Shown piece after piece: positions 35,316 to 44,256 of a DNA stretch of 53,795 nt. Positions within the stretch are counted from its first letter, which is position 1; every line of letters begins with the position of its first letter. The stretch is taken from NCBI GenBank assembly GCA_947470895.1, contig CANIVF010000030.1, positions 1-53,795 on the forward strand, in the 5' to 3' direction. Source of the stretch: Bacteroidota bacterium. GTDB taxonomy: Bacteria > Bacteroidota > Bacteroidia > Cytophagales > Cyclobacteriaceae. The position numbers were made by a program, and so were the translations under genes. The notes under the pieces are model-generated. The model worked only from the letters and a program-made list of their open reading frames with translations, ran no database searches and was not told the origin of the DNA.

Positions 35316-38300
35316 CGCTGGATAATTATTCGGTGAGAAATAATTCTATTACTGCTTTGATAGAACGCCACGTGATAAACTCCTGCAGCATATTGCGTCA
35401 TGTCCATTAATGTTTGTTGCCCACTCACGGTATCAATATTAATTAATGACACACCTTTCAAATCAAACACTCTTATTTTTTCAACGGATGACGGATGATT
35501 GATCATTAAAATTCCCGATGATGGATTAGGCGAAACTGAAACCTCATACGTTGTGTTTTCAACATCGGTAATAATACAGATATTGTTCCATTCAACCGTA
35601 TCAGAGCAAACGCCATTGTTTTTCACAATTAAATAATCACCAGTACCAGAAATCGAAAACAAATCTGGTATCGGTGTTGGCTTACCTTTTTCATACAGGA
35701 CATAATCGCCAAACACATTGTTTTTATCAATAACCAAAGAAGACCATTCAGGAACGAACGATTCACAATTTACAGTCAATAACTGTAAATCGGGTCTGGG
35801 ATTAATTTCCAGCTTTACTGCGGATGAAATAATTGTATTGCCACAACCGGTATTAATTTCACAAGTATAAAGACCTTGATCAACTAAAGTTGAATTCTTT
35901 ATGGATAATGTAGCAGCATTGGCCCCCGATACGATCGTGTTGTTAATCAGATTAGCACCACTTTTCTTCCATTGATAAGAAATGATTGTTCCGTTAGCGG
36001 CTACGCTGAATGTTACACTATCTCCATCGCAAATTTTCCGATCAAGAGGTTGAGTTGTTATTGCTGCAACAGTGAGCCTAATGATCCCGCTTATCTGCGG
36101 TGCTCCACAATCTGAAGACACTTCGCATGTATAATTTCCAGAATCTGCGGATTTACTTTTAGCGATTATCAGTTCCGGAGTTTTCGATCCTGAAATTCCA
36201 TCACCATCTGTAATTGCTATTCCGTTTTTTTTCCATTGATACGTGAACGATCCACCATTTACATCTATGATCATGAGTACGGGCTGATCAACACACACAT
36301 TGAGGTCGGGTGACTTTGATATGATAACAGGTACAATAGAAATAGAAAGTTGAGCTGCATTAGAAACCAAATCATTACCACATGGATTTGATATCGAACA
36401 CGTGTACTGTCCTTCTTCAGCAACACCTACTGATGAAATACTAAGTGTTGCTGTATTAACACCAGCATATTTTCCACCGTTGATTAAAGTCACGTTTCCT
36501 TTTTTCCAGCTATATAATAACGAGGATCCGGAAGCGGTGACGGAAAAAGCAGCCTGGTTGCCCGAACAAACTGACTTGCTTAAAGGTTGAGTTGTAATTT
36601 GCGAACTCGTTGTTAATGCAAGTGAAGCCATTGAAGATGTAACTGCAGGGCCACAGGCTCCAGTGACAACACACGTATAATCGCCCACGTCGGTGACTTT
36701 AATATCATTTATGGATAAGGTATTTGTTTTAGTGCCTGTAACCAATGAGCTTTCAGTTAAGTTAATGCCAGCCTTTCTCCATTGGTAAATCGGGGTTAAC
36801 TCCGATGCGGAAACGGAAAAGGCTGCAGTCGTTCCTAAGCAGGTAGTTACTGATTGAGGTTGATTTAAAACCGTAAGAGGTTGCAATAGAGCTAAAATAC
36901 CTTTTTGGCTAAACAAAGGAGTCGTAAAGCAATCACTGGTTACATCACAGAAATATTCACCTGCCTCAGCACTTGCTATTCCTTTTAGTGTAAGCTTATT
37001 GGTCTTAGTGCCAATCGCATTAGGGCCTTCAATCATAGCTGTATTACCTTTTCTCCATTGGTATTTTACATTCTGCCCACCCGTTGTAGTAATTTGAAAA
37101 CTAGCATCCGTGCCAGGGCACTGACTAAGAATACCTGGCTGCAACGTGATCGTGGCCGAGGATATAAAATTTATTGCAACACTATTACTGACAAGTGTCC
37201 GGTTACACGCATCGAATACTTCACAGGTATATGATCCTGTGTCATCAGCAGCTGAAGTAGATTTGATCGTTAGTGTGGCGGAGTTTACTCCTGAATACTT
37301 TGAACTATTCTTAAGTAAAGAAGTCCCCTTCTTCCACTGAAACAATAAATTTAATCCATTAACTCCAAATGTAAACTGAGCATCAATTCCACTACAGATG
37401 GTTGCATTAACGGGTTGATTTGTTATAGAAAAGTTTATTCTTTCACAAAGAGTCAATTTTTTTAAACACTCATTAGTTGTTGGGAACAAGTAATTACCCT
37501 GGCTATCGATAACAACACCGGTGGTAACCTGGGCAAACTCTTTCGTATTCAATACCGCCCCCGTGGAGCTCAGTCTAAGAAAAACACTAGGTGAAAAATC
37601 AGGTATAAAATTTACCAAGACTGAGCCGTCCGTATCAATTTCAATAGCTCTATAATTATATGAATCCAGTTTATTATATCCAGTGTCCTTGAAAAGTGTT
37701 ATTGCAAAACTATTATCAATTTTAAAAACCTGAAACCTGCCTATAGGTGAAAATCCTAATAAAAAAATTGTATTGTTAGGCCCTTGTTTGAAAACAGGCT
37801 TGCCAAGGTTGATCAGACTATTTCCAAGAATACTTCCATTCGATGGGTTAAGTTTTATAGTTCTTGTTGAGAAATCATCCGAAAGAAATACATATACATT
37901 ACCATCTTTACCAAAAACCAATTCCTCAAAAAAGAAATTATAGTTCAGTGATATTGACCATACTGAATTGCCTGTTGATGAAAATTTGAGAAGTTTATAC
38001 CCTGCTCCAAAATTGATCGGATCAACACAGAGTACGTAAACATCTCCAGTTGGACTTACGGTCAATGCATCACTAGATAATCCAAATATAACTTTGGTCC
38101 ATGACTCTGTCCCGTCAGGTAAAAACTTTTTTATTACTAATTCAGAAGAATACAAATACCCAATAACAAAAACGTTTTTAGCATCATCAACGTAATGCTT
38201 TGTCCAAAGTCCATTCGTAATATTTTTTTCCCAAGCCAATGAGCCATTAGAATTATACTTGGTAATCGTTCCAAAATTAATAGAACTCGTGTTATTTATT

Positions 38301-38590
38301 GCGTACACACCCCCATCCTTATCGATTGAAAAGTCCTGAAAACTTTCGTTAAAGCTTTTATCCCAAAGTTTTTCACCGCTACTTGAAAATCTATAAAGGG
38401 TATTGTTACCAATTAAAACAATCTCCTTTGAAGCATTTGTCCGGATTGTTGTTGTGTTGTAAGCTCTATTAAAATATGATCCAGACCAATCTTCAGCATA
38501 ACCACTAATAGGAAGGCACTGCTCATAAATCTGACCAACAGATTGAGTTAATCCAAAAAGCATTAGTACTATGGTAAAAAGTAATTTCAT
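35312..38590 (-). CDS. Type IX-secreted multi-Ig-domain surface protein
   Basis: 1092 residues. Signal peptide (about 1-19). The N-terminal 370 residues are repetitive, with WD/SBBP-like motifs (SSSGEKLWDKSF, NSNGSLAWEKNI, LPDGTESWTKVI, SSTGNSVWSIS), suggesting a beta-propeller. Six Ig-like domains follow (about 385-930). Each has an early Cys, the core W of YQWKK/FQWKK and a late Y-x-C-x5-6-C pair. The end (about 1015-1092) is a T9SS type A sorting domain (SVSPNPSSG, VRVFDLKG, then GVYHV, and basic last residues), which directs export across the outer membrane. Stop and next start overlap by 4 bases, so it is coupled to the IPT lipoprotein. Confidence 0.9.
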   Translation of the reverse strand: MKLLFTIVLMLFGLTQSVGQIYEQCLPISGYAEDWSGSYFNRAYNTTTIRTNASKEIVLIGNNTLYRFSSSGEKLWDKSFNESFQDFSIDKDGGVYAINNTSSINFGTITKYNSNGSLAWEKNITNGLWTKHYVDDAKNVFVIGYLYSSELVIKKFLPDGTESWTKVIFGLSSDALTVSPTGDVYVLCVDPINFGAGYKLLKFSSTGNSVWSISLNYNFFFEELVFGKDGNVYVFLSDDFSTRTIKLNPSNGSILGNSLINLGKPVFKQGPNNTIFLLGFSPIGRFQVFKIDNSFAITLFKDTGYNKLDSYNYRAIEIDTDGSVLVNFIPDFSPSVFLRLSSTGAVLNTKEFAQVTTGVVIDSQGNYLFPTTNECLKKLTLCERINFSITNQPVNATICSGIDAQFTFGVNGLNLLFQWKKGTSLLKNSSKYSGVNSATLTIKSTSAADDTGSYTCEVFDACNRTLVSNSVAINFISSATITLQPGILSQCPGTDASFQITTTGGQNVKYQWRKGNTAMIEGPNAIGTKTNKLTLKGIASAEAGEYFCDVTSDCFTTPLFSQKGILALLQPLTVLNQPQSVTTCLGTTAAFSVSASELTPIYQWRKAGINLTESSLVTGTKTNTLSINDIKVTDVGDYTCVVTGACGPAVTSSMASLALTTSSQITTQPLSKSVCSGNQAAFSVTASGSSLLYSWKKGNVTLINGGKYAGVNTATLSISSVGVAEEGQYTCSISNPCGNDLVSNAAQLSISIVPVIISKSPDLNVCVDQPVLMIIDVNGGSFTYQWKKNGIAITDGDGISGSKTPELIIAKSKSADSGNYTCEVSSDCGAPQISGIIRLTVAAITTQPLDRKICDGDSVTFSVAANGTIISYQWKKSGANLINNTIVSGANAATLSIKNSTLVDQGLYTCEINTGCGNTIISSAVKLEINPRPDLQLLTVNCESFVPEWSSLVIDKNNVFGDYVLYEKGKPTPIPDLFSISGTGDYLIVKNNGVCSDTVEWNNICIITDVENTTYEVSVSPNPSSGILMINHPSSVEKIRVFDLKGVSLINIDTVSGQQTLMDMTQYAAGVYHVAFYQSSNRIISHRIIIQR

Positions 38591-38718
38591 TGGTGGGGTA
38601 AGCCAATAGTACTTACTAAGTTAAGTAAAAACATGTGAACTGAATAAGAAATTAATATCTTATTTACGTGACACAATTTTATCTGGCGTGTCTTATAATT
38701 GATGATTCATCAAAAAAA

Positions 38719-40851
38719 TCACTTCAATGCAAAAGCAATATAATAGTCACTGGTCTTCGTACGTTGAAAACCACCGCCCCCAGCAGCAATCACCACATAT
38801 TGCTTACCATCAATTTCATAGGTAGAAGGAGTTGCATAGCCACCAGCAGGCAATTGATATTCCCATAAAACTTCTCCTGTCTCTTTATCAAAAGCCCTGA
38901 ACTTTTCATCTTGTGAAGCTCCGATAAAAACAAGTCCGCCAGCGGTAACGATTCCACCACCGAACAATTGAGTTCCTGTTTTACGAATTCCTTTTGCCGA
39001 AAGTTCAGGATATTCACCAAGCGGCACACGCCACTTTACCTCTGCCGAAGTTAAATCCAAAGCACACAGCGTTCCCCATGGAGGTTTGATGCCGGGATAA
39101 CCGGATTGATCGAGCAATTGCTTATAAGCCTTTATCCGATATCGCATTGGTCTTCCTAATGAAGTGGTGGCGATAGGCTCTTTGCTTTGATATGTTTTTT
39201 TCTTATTGATATCAAATAGAAATGAAACAACGGCATCGACCTGTTCTTCCGATAAGTCGGGGAAAGCCGGCATATTCCTCTGACCTTTTTTCAGAATATT
39301 TGCAGCGTCATGCGGCTTCATTCGTTTTGAGATATCTACTAAGGATGGGAAGCCTGGATTTCCTTTTCGCTCTTCGCCATGACAAGCCATGCATTTGGTA
39401 GTATAAATTGTAGACCCCACTTCAATAATGGATTTTCCAAATAAACTTTCCTGATCATTTCCTTCTGCTACCAATTGAACAACGTTGGGAATATCATTCA
39501 ATCCAACGTACATGATTCCCGATTCAACATCCACTGCGCCACCACTCCACTCAGCGCCACCTCTAAATCCAGGTAACTGAATAATACCTTGCAAGCCCGG
39601 TGGTTGATAAATACTTCCCCAGGAATATTTACTGGCTTCTGCTTTTACAAAATCATGAGCTTCAGGTGAGATGTCGGTGATGATGCTGTCATCAAAGGTT
39701 GTGCGCGTAAGTGGTAAAGGTTTTACCGGAAATGGTTGCGTAGGCCATGCTGATTCGTCAGCCATCGAGGAAACAGGTACTGGTCTTTCTTCGATTGTAT
39801 AAATCGGTTTACCTGTCTCGCGTTCCAACATAAATACCAAACCTTGCTTGGTGATCTGAACAACAGCATCAATCTCTTTTCCATCTTTTTTTATGGTCGT
39901 TAAATTAGGTGGTGTTGGCAGATCGTAATCCCACAGATCGTGATGCGAAGTTTGAAAATGCCAAACATGCTTTCCCGTTGCAGCATCAATCGCAATGATA
40001 GAATTGGCAAATAAGTTTTGTCCCTTGCGTTCGCCTCCATGAAAATCGAACGCGGGTGCACCGGTGGCAGCAAACACCAATCCTCGTTCTCGATCAATGC
40101 TTAGGCCTGCCCAGGCATTGGCGCCTCCAATACTTTTATAACTCTCTTCCGACCACGTGTCAAAACCAAACTCACCCGGATGAGGAATAGTGTGAAAAGT
40201 CCAGCGCAATTTTCCAGTGCGAACGTCATAAGCCCTAACATCACCAGAAAGAGCCTCATAATTTTCTCTCAATGATGAACCAACAATGATGAGATCTTCA
40301 TAAACAACTCCTGGAGAAGTGTTGGTTACATCATACTTTTCAAAATCCTCATCATTACGAAGACCTTTTCTTAAATCAACAAAACCATTATCTCCAAATT
40401 GGGAAAAGGTTTTCCCGGTAATAGCATCTAACGCGATCAATTTATTTTTTGCGCAAACTAAAATCCGTTTATCATATCCGTCTTCCCAATAGGTAAGGCC
40501 ACGATTAAAACCACCTTCTTTACTACCGGGTTCAAAGGGATCAAATACCCAAATTTCTTTTCCGGTATTCGCTTCCACAGCAAAGACTTTCATCTTGGCG
40601 GAAACGCCATACAGAATTCGATCAATAATAATAGGATTGCATTCTATTTTAGAAAAATCAGTATGATCGCCTGTGCGATAGGTCCATGCTACCTGTAAGT
40701 GGTTGACATTTTCTTTATTGATCTGATCTAATTGTGAGTATGCATTGATGCCATCATCACCACGATAAGCTCTCCAACCTGTATGCGGTGAAGGGCTCTC
40801 GCAGGAGATGATAACCAGAAAAACAAAAAAATAAAGTAACGTTCGTTTCAT
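38719..40851 (-). CDS. PQQ-dependent dehydrogenase lipoprotein with embedded cytochrome c domain
   Basis: 710 residues from the ATG at 40851, which gives a lipobox ending VIISC (Cys 17). An upstream start would overlap the M28 gene and destroy the signal peptide. An eight-bladed quinoprotein propeller is shown by repeated A-x-D-x-x-T-G-K-x-x-W motifs (VEANTGKEIWVF, YDVRTGKLRWTF, IDAATGKHVWHF, FDKETGEVLWEY) and HHDLWDYDLP. A cytochrome c domain, with heme motif CMACH at about 487-491 and a later Met, is inserted before the last blades. It oxidises a sugar or alcohol in the periplasm and passes electrons to heme. The substrate is unknown. Glucose/pyranose-type mGDH members share this layout. 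Confidence 0.9.
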   Translation of the reverse strand: MKRTLLYFFVFLVIISCESPSPHTGWRAYRGDDGINAYSQLDQINKENVNHLQVAWTYRTGDHTDFSKIECNPIIIDRILYGVSAKMKVFAVEANTGKEIWVFDPFEPGSKEGGFNRGLTYWEDGYDKRILVCAKNKLIALDAITGKTFSQFGDNGFVDLRKGLRNDEDFEKYDVTNTSPGVVYEDLIIVGSSLRENYEALSGDVRAYDVRTGKLRWTFHTIPHPGEFGFDTWSEESYKSIGGANAWAGLSIDRERGLVFAATGAPAFDFHGGERKGQNLFANSIIAIDAATGKHVWHFQTSHHDLWDYDLPTPPNLTTIKKDGKEIDAVVQITKQGLVFMLERETGKPIYTIEERPVPVSSMADESAWPTQPFPVKPLPLTRTTFDDSIITDISPEAHDFVKAEASKYSWGSIYQPPGLQGIIQLPGFRGGAEWSGGAVDVESGIMYVGLNDIPNVVQLVAEGNDQESLFGKSIIEVGSTIYTTKCMACHGEERKGNPGFPSLVDISKRMKPHDAANILKKGQRNMPAFPDLSEEQVDAVVSFLFDINKKKTYQSKEPIATTSLGRPMRYRIKAYKQLLDQSGYPGIKPPWGTLCALDLTSAEVKWRVPLGEYPELSAKGIRKTGTQLFGGGIVTAGGLVFIGASQDEKFRAFDKETGEVLWEYQLPAGGYATPSTYEIDGKQYVVIAAGGGGFQRTKTSDYYIAFALK

Positions 40852-40871
40852 GGTAGCATGTAGCGTTGACA

Positions 40872-42245
40872 TCATTTCAATCCATACTTATCAATCAGAT
40901 ACACCAACGCGGCCATAGAAGCTGAACCTAATTCAAGTTCACGCTTGTTCACTTTATCAATCGTATCCTCGCCTGTGTGGTGATAATCAAAGTATCGTTG
41001 CGAGTCTGGCAAAAAGCCAATCAATGCAACTCCCTGTGGGGCCAGCGGACCGATATCAGCACCGCCACCTTCCTGACTGAAATCAGAAAGTCCATAAGGA
41101 TCAAGCAATGGTTTCCAGCTGCGCACACGCTCTTTCGCTTTCGCTTCAGTAGGAACTGTAAACCCACGAGGCACAAAACCTCCTCGATCGGATTCGATCG
41201 CAGCAATGTGTTTCTCTTTTTTTCTTTCCGCTTCTTCGGCATACTTAATTCCCCCACGCAAACCATTCTCTTCATTCATAAACATCACCGCGCGAATAGT
41301 ACGCTTTGGTTGGTAGCCCAATTGTTTAAATAATCGGAGCACTTCAATCGACTGAACACATCCTGCACCATCATCATGTGCGCCTTGGCCAAGATCCCAT
41401 GAATCCAGATGGCCACCCACAACAATAATCTCATTCGGAAATTCACTGCCTTTTATTTCACCGATCACATTAAATGAAGGAGCATCTTCCAATGTTTCAC
41501 TGTGATTCTCCATATAAAAAGTAAGATCCTTTTCGTCTTTCAAATGTTGACTCAGCAATTCTGCATGTCGTGTGCTGATCGCCAGCGCAGGAATCTTAGG
41601 TACATTTGGGGCGTATCGCATGCCACCGGTGTGAGGATAATCTTCAAGGTTAGAACCCATGGATCGCACCAATACTGCAATGGCTCCAAGCTTCGCAGCT
41701 TCAGAAGCACCATTGGCACGTTGATCTACCGCCCCACCATAACCACCAAACGTGTTGATCTTGGTTGGATCCATCGCGCGATTAAAGAAAATAATTTTTC
41801 CTTGCACGCCTTTGGTTCCCAATGCTTTCAATTCATCGAAATTTTTGACTTCAATTACACTGGCAGAAATGCCCGATGAACCTGTGCCAATAGATCCGCC
41901 CAAAGCGCACACATTAGCAGTGACCGTGCCAGCACGTTTTGAAATGATGCGACCAATTTCTTTTTCACCACGCACCCAATGCGGCACCATCACCGGTTGA
42001 AGCCATACTGAATCAAATCCTAATTGTTTCATTTCATTGCGGCTCCATTCAACTCCTGCTGCCGCTCCTGGCGAACCGGAAAGTCGCGGACCAACATTTA
42101 CGGAAAGATCATAGAGCATTTCATATGACTTGCCTTTACTTAAGGCCTGATCAAAGATTTGTTTGATCATTGCTTCATCTGAAGTTTGTGAAAACGTGGT
42201 AAGGCTTACCAGTAATAAAAAAGAAAAAATAAAAGTCTTCATCAT
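40872..42245 (-). CDS. Secreted M28-family metallopeptidase with PA insertion
   Basis: 457 residues. Signal peptide with exit near TTFSQ at 20. A PA-like insert (about 120-245) precedes the catalytic core. Zinc ligands are visible: HLDSWD (about 279-284), DDGAG (about 291-295), NEENG (about 326-330), the ESDRGG region (about 351-356) and HHTGED near the end (about 432-437). It is probably an aminopeptidase or carboxypeptidase acting on exported peptides, like the Q/carboxypeptidase branch of M28. Two adjacent ATGs could start it. It overlaps the end of the upstream frameshifted gene and is followed 20 bases later by the PQQ enzyme, so all three are probably co-transcribed. Confidence 0.92.
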   Translation of the reverse strand: MMKTFIFSFLLLVSLTTFSQTSDEAMIKQIFDQALSKGKSYEMLYDLSVNVGPRLSGSPGAAAGVEWSRNEMKQLGFDSVWLQPVMVPHWVRGEKEIGRIISKRAGTVTANVCALGGSIGTGSSGISASVIEVKNFDELKALGTKGVQGKIIFFNRAMDPTKINTFGGYGGAVDQRANGASEAAKLGAIAVLVRSMGSNLEDYPHTGGMRYAPNVPKIPALAISTRHAELLSQHLKDEKDLTFYMENHSETLEDAPSFNVIGEIKGSEFPNEIIVVGGHLDSWDLGQGAHDDGAGCVQSIEVLRLFKQLGYQPKRTIRAVMFMNEENGLRGGIKYAEEAERKKEKHIAAIESDRGGFVPRGFTVPTEAKAKERVRSWKPLLDPYGLSDFSQEGGGADIGPLAPQGVALIGFLPDSQRYFDYHHTGEDTIDKVNKRELELGSASMAALVYLIDKYGLK

Positions 42246-42671
42246 GGTGTAATAACGTTAGCAGATTTTAAAATATAAATATGTCGGTCGGGATCTTTTT
42301 CATTGAGTTGCAGGATGCCTTCCATCCAGATTGCCTGAGAAGTAACTATCACTTTTTCCGATGACTCTACTTCCATGATTGTTTCAGGGCCGGCTGCTCC
42401 GCAGAAATAGCAAACATTGAAGGGCAGCAATGAGAACACAAATTTATTTTCATCTCCCACTTCTCCCACCGGAATAACATAACCTTTCAGTTTTATTTTT
42501 TCCGTTCCAGCTCTTTAAGTGAGTGCTGAACATCGGCACTTCAATTTCATAACCATTCTTATTCTCCTTTCTAAAACTCACTTCAGCCAATACATGCCAG
42601 AAATTTTTTTCCTGAATGAGCAGCGAAGGTTCGGCACCTGCGTAGAATATCAAAGCGATTAATGCAATCAT
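42242..42671 (-). pseudogene. Small secreted Cys-containing protein gene interrupted by a frameshift
   Basis: Two overlapping minus-strand frames together make one protein of about 143 residues. The first (start ATG 42671) has a signal-like N-terminus and the block NGYEIEVPMFS then HLKSWNGK. The second continues with IKLKGYVIPVGEVGDENKF, then CYFCGAAGPETIMEV (CxxC) and a C-terminal LQLNEKDPDRHIYILK. This order, VP-FS..LK...GK..LKGY-IPV...CxxCG-AGPETVMEV, is that of a family of small envelope proteins common in Bacteroidota. The junction is an A6-T-A4 run on the minus strand (42491-42501). Losing one A or gaining two restores the frame. It may be a true mutation or a homopolymer sequencing error. 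The function of the family is not known to me. Confidence 0.75.
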
Positions 42672-42760
42672 CAACCTTCAAATACGCATTATTTAACAAA
42701 CGGAAAAAGCCTCATTACAGGAATAGTATAAACTGGGAGAGGTCTAACCCAAAATATTAC

Positions 42761-42774
42761 TTCAAACGTTTGAA
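42761..42774. promoter_or_regulatory. Perfect 14-bp palindrome, possible operator
   Basis: TTCAAACGTTTGAA is perfectly self-complementary. It lies 39 bases upstream of the serine dehydratase ATG, in the spacer divergent from the frameshifted gene. Position and symmetry fit a dimeric repressor site, but no regulator is known and a chance palindrome is possible. Confidence 0.35.
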
Positions 42775-42813
42775 AAGCAATCCTTTACAGTCGAACTTCG
42801 TAAAAAATTCATT

Positions 42814-43719
42814 ATGGGATTTCTATTTGATTCGTTTGAAGGTTGGAAAAAGCATTGCGCAGAGAAAAACGTCTCCATCGTGCAGGCGGTACTTAATTAT
42901 GAGAAAGAACAAAAAGGACGCACAGAACAACAAATCTGGGATGGTCTTGGGAAAGCCTGGACCGTGATGAAAGATGCTGTACAAACCGGACTTACCGAAG
43001 ACATGACCTCTCGATCGGGCATGATCAATAACGGAGCGAAGAAAGTATACAATTATCCAGTTCCGGTTCTGTCGAAGGAATTTCAAAACCTGATTTCACG
43101 TGCGCTGGCAGCCAAAGAAGTAAATTCTTGTATGGGAAGGATCGTTGCCGCACCCACTGCAGGTGCTTCGGGTATTATGCCCGGAGTACTTTTCACGCTA
43201 CAGGAAATTCATCATGTAGATGAAAAGAAAATTTTAGAAGCCATGCTGTTGGCAGCCGGTATTGCACTGATCATGGAACAGAAAGCAAGTATTGCCGGTG
43301 CCGTAGGAGGTTGTCAGGCTGAAACAGGAACGGCAGCTGCTATGGGTTCTGGTGCGATTGTATATTGTTTAGGTGGTGATATTGATCAGGTATTTAATGC
43401 TGTTGCTATCACGGTGCAATGCATGCTTGGATTAGTCTGTGATCCCGTTGCCGGATTGGTTGAGATTCCTTGTGTGGTACGCAATGCCAGTGCTGCAGCT
43501 ATTGCGAATAGCTCTGCACAAATTGCTCTTGCTAATGTGAGCAGTGTGATTCCTGTAGATGAAGTGATTGAGGCGATGGGCGAGATTGGTGCCAGCATGG
43601 AAACGCGCTATAAAGAAACTGCCCTTGGTGGATTAGCCGCAACAAAAACAGGACAAGCCATTGCTAAAAAAGTATTAATCAGGGATATTGAGATTTTGCC
43701 TGATGAAACGATTAGGTGA
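42814..43719 (+). CDS. sdaAA: L-serine dehydratase, iron-sulfur type, alpha chain
   Basis: 301 residues. The alpha-domain signatures are present: SCMGRIVAAPTAGASGI (about 107-123), the GGCQAETGTAAAM block (about 169-181) and GLVCDPVAGLVEIPCVVRNA (about 207-226). Their cysteines ligate the [4Fe-4S] cluster. The enzyme deaminates serine to pyruvate and ammonia. No beta (ACT-like) chain is adjacent, so a partner must be encoded elsewhere or be dispensable. The start at 42814 gives the usual short N-terminus. It is divergent from the M28/PQQ operon and convergent with the membrane-protein gene at 43721. Confidence 0.92.
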   Translation: MGFLFDSFEGWKKHCAEKNVSIVQAVLNYEKEQKGRTEQQIWDGLGKAWTVMKDAVQTGLTEDMTSRSGMINNGAKKVYNYPVPVLSKEFQNLISRALAAKEVNSCMGRIVAAPTAGASGIMPGVLFTLQEIHHVDEKKILEAMLLAAGIALIMEQKASIAGAVGGCQAETGTAAAMGSGAIVYCLGGDIDQVFNAVAITVQCMLGLVCDPVAGLVEIPCVVRNASAAAIANSSAQIALANVSSVIPVDEVIEAMGEIGASMETRYKETALGGLAATKTGQAIAKKVLIRDIEILPDETIR

Positions 43720-43720
43720 T

Positions 43721-44188
43721 TTACACCGGCTGAACTTTATTAACAGCATTCATTACCGCATCATATCCAAAATACACGGCTAATGTTAAAATCACTGACC
43801 AGACACACGCACTGATCAGCATATAAAAAATTATCTTCTCGCGATTAGAACTCACACCAACGGCTAATAACATTCCTCCGATAGGTGTGAGAATGATTGG
43901 AGTTAAAAAAGCGATACCTGCCAAACCATACTTCGTTAAGAACGCACTGCGTTTCTTCGGGGATTTTTCTGGTGATTGCTTTTTTGGAAAAAAGCGATGT
44001 GAAATTTTTTCCCGTAAGTATTCTCCAAAATAAGTAAACGCAAAGACAACAGTCATCATGGCGACAGCGGTTACTACCATGGTAGTGATCAAATGTAACC
44101 CTGCTGCTTTTCCTCCAATCGGACCAAATATAAACTTGATCATGGCAGACAAGTAAACTGAAAATGCTTTTAAAATTTCTTCCCACAT
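43721..44188 (-). CDS. Small membrane protein (possibly Sm_multidrug_ex-like)
   Basis: 155 residues. Three or four helices lie at about 28-55, 88-113 and 118-145, with a basic loop (HRFFPKKQ through KKRS, about 64-81). The helix containing LAGIAFLTPIILTPIGGMLLAVG holds paired Pro/Gly motifs, as in the small multidrug export family (PF06695), but I rate that resemblance as modest. It ends one base from the serine dehydratase stop (convergent) and is 68 bases from the downstream end of the upp gene. No conserved partner. Confidence 0.7.
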   Translation of the reverse strand: MWEEILKAFSVYLSAMIKFIFGPIGGKAAGLHLITTMVVTAVAMMTVVFAFTYFGEYLREKISHRFFPKKQSPEKSPKKRSAFLTKYGLAGIAFLTPIILTPIGGMLLAVGVSSNREKIIFYMLISACVWSVILTLAVYFGYDAVMNAVNKVQPV

Positions 44189-44256
44189 ACGTTCTTCAAA
44201 ATTTAAAAATCAACATTCAAAATCAGCTGCTGTGTCAGCACGTTGAATTTTGAACA

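Noticed and set aside
42491..42501. Programmed ribosomal frameshift at the A6-T-A4 run
   Set aside because: The needed shift is +1 and there is no classical slippery heptamer with a downstream structure. Mutation or sequencing error is simpler.
42450..42674. Two independent small genes instead of one frameshifted gene
   Set aside because: Neither half is complete. The C-terminus of the first becomes nonsense after the A-run, and the second starts in the middle of a conserved block.
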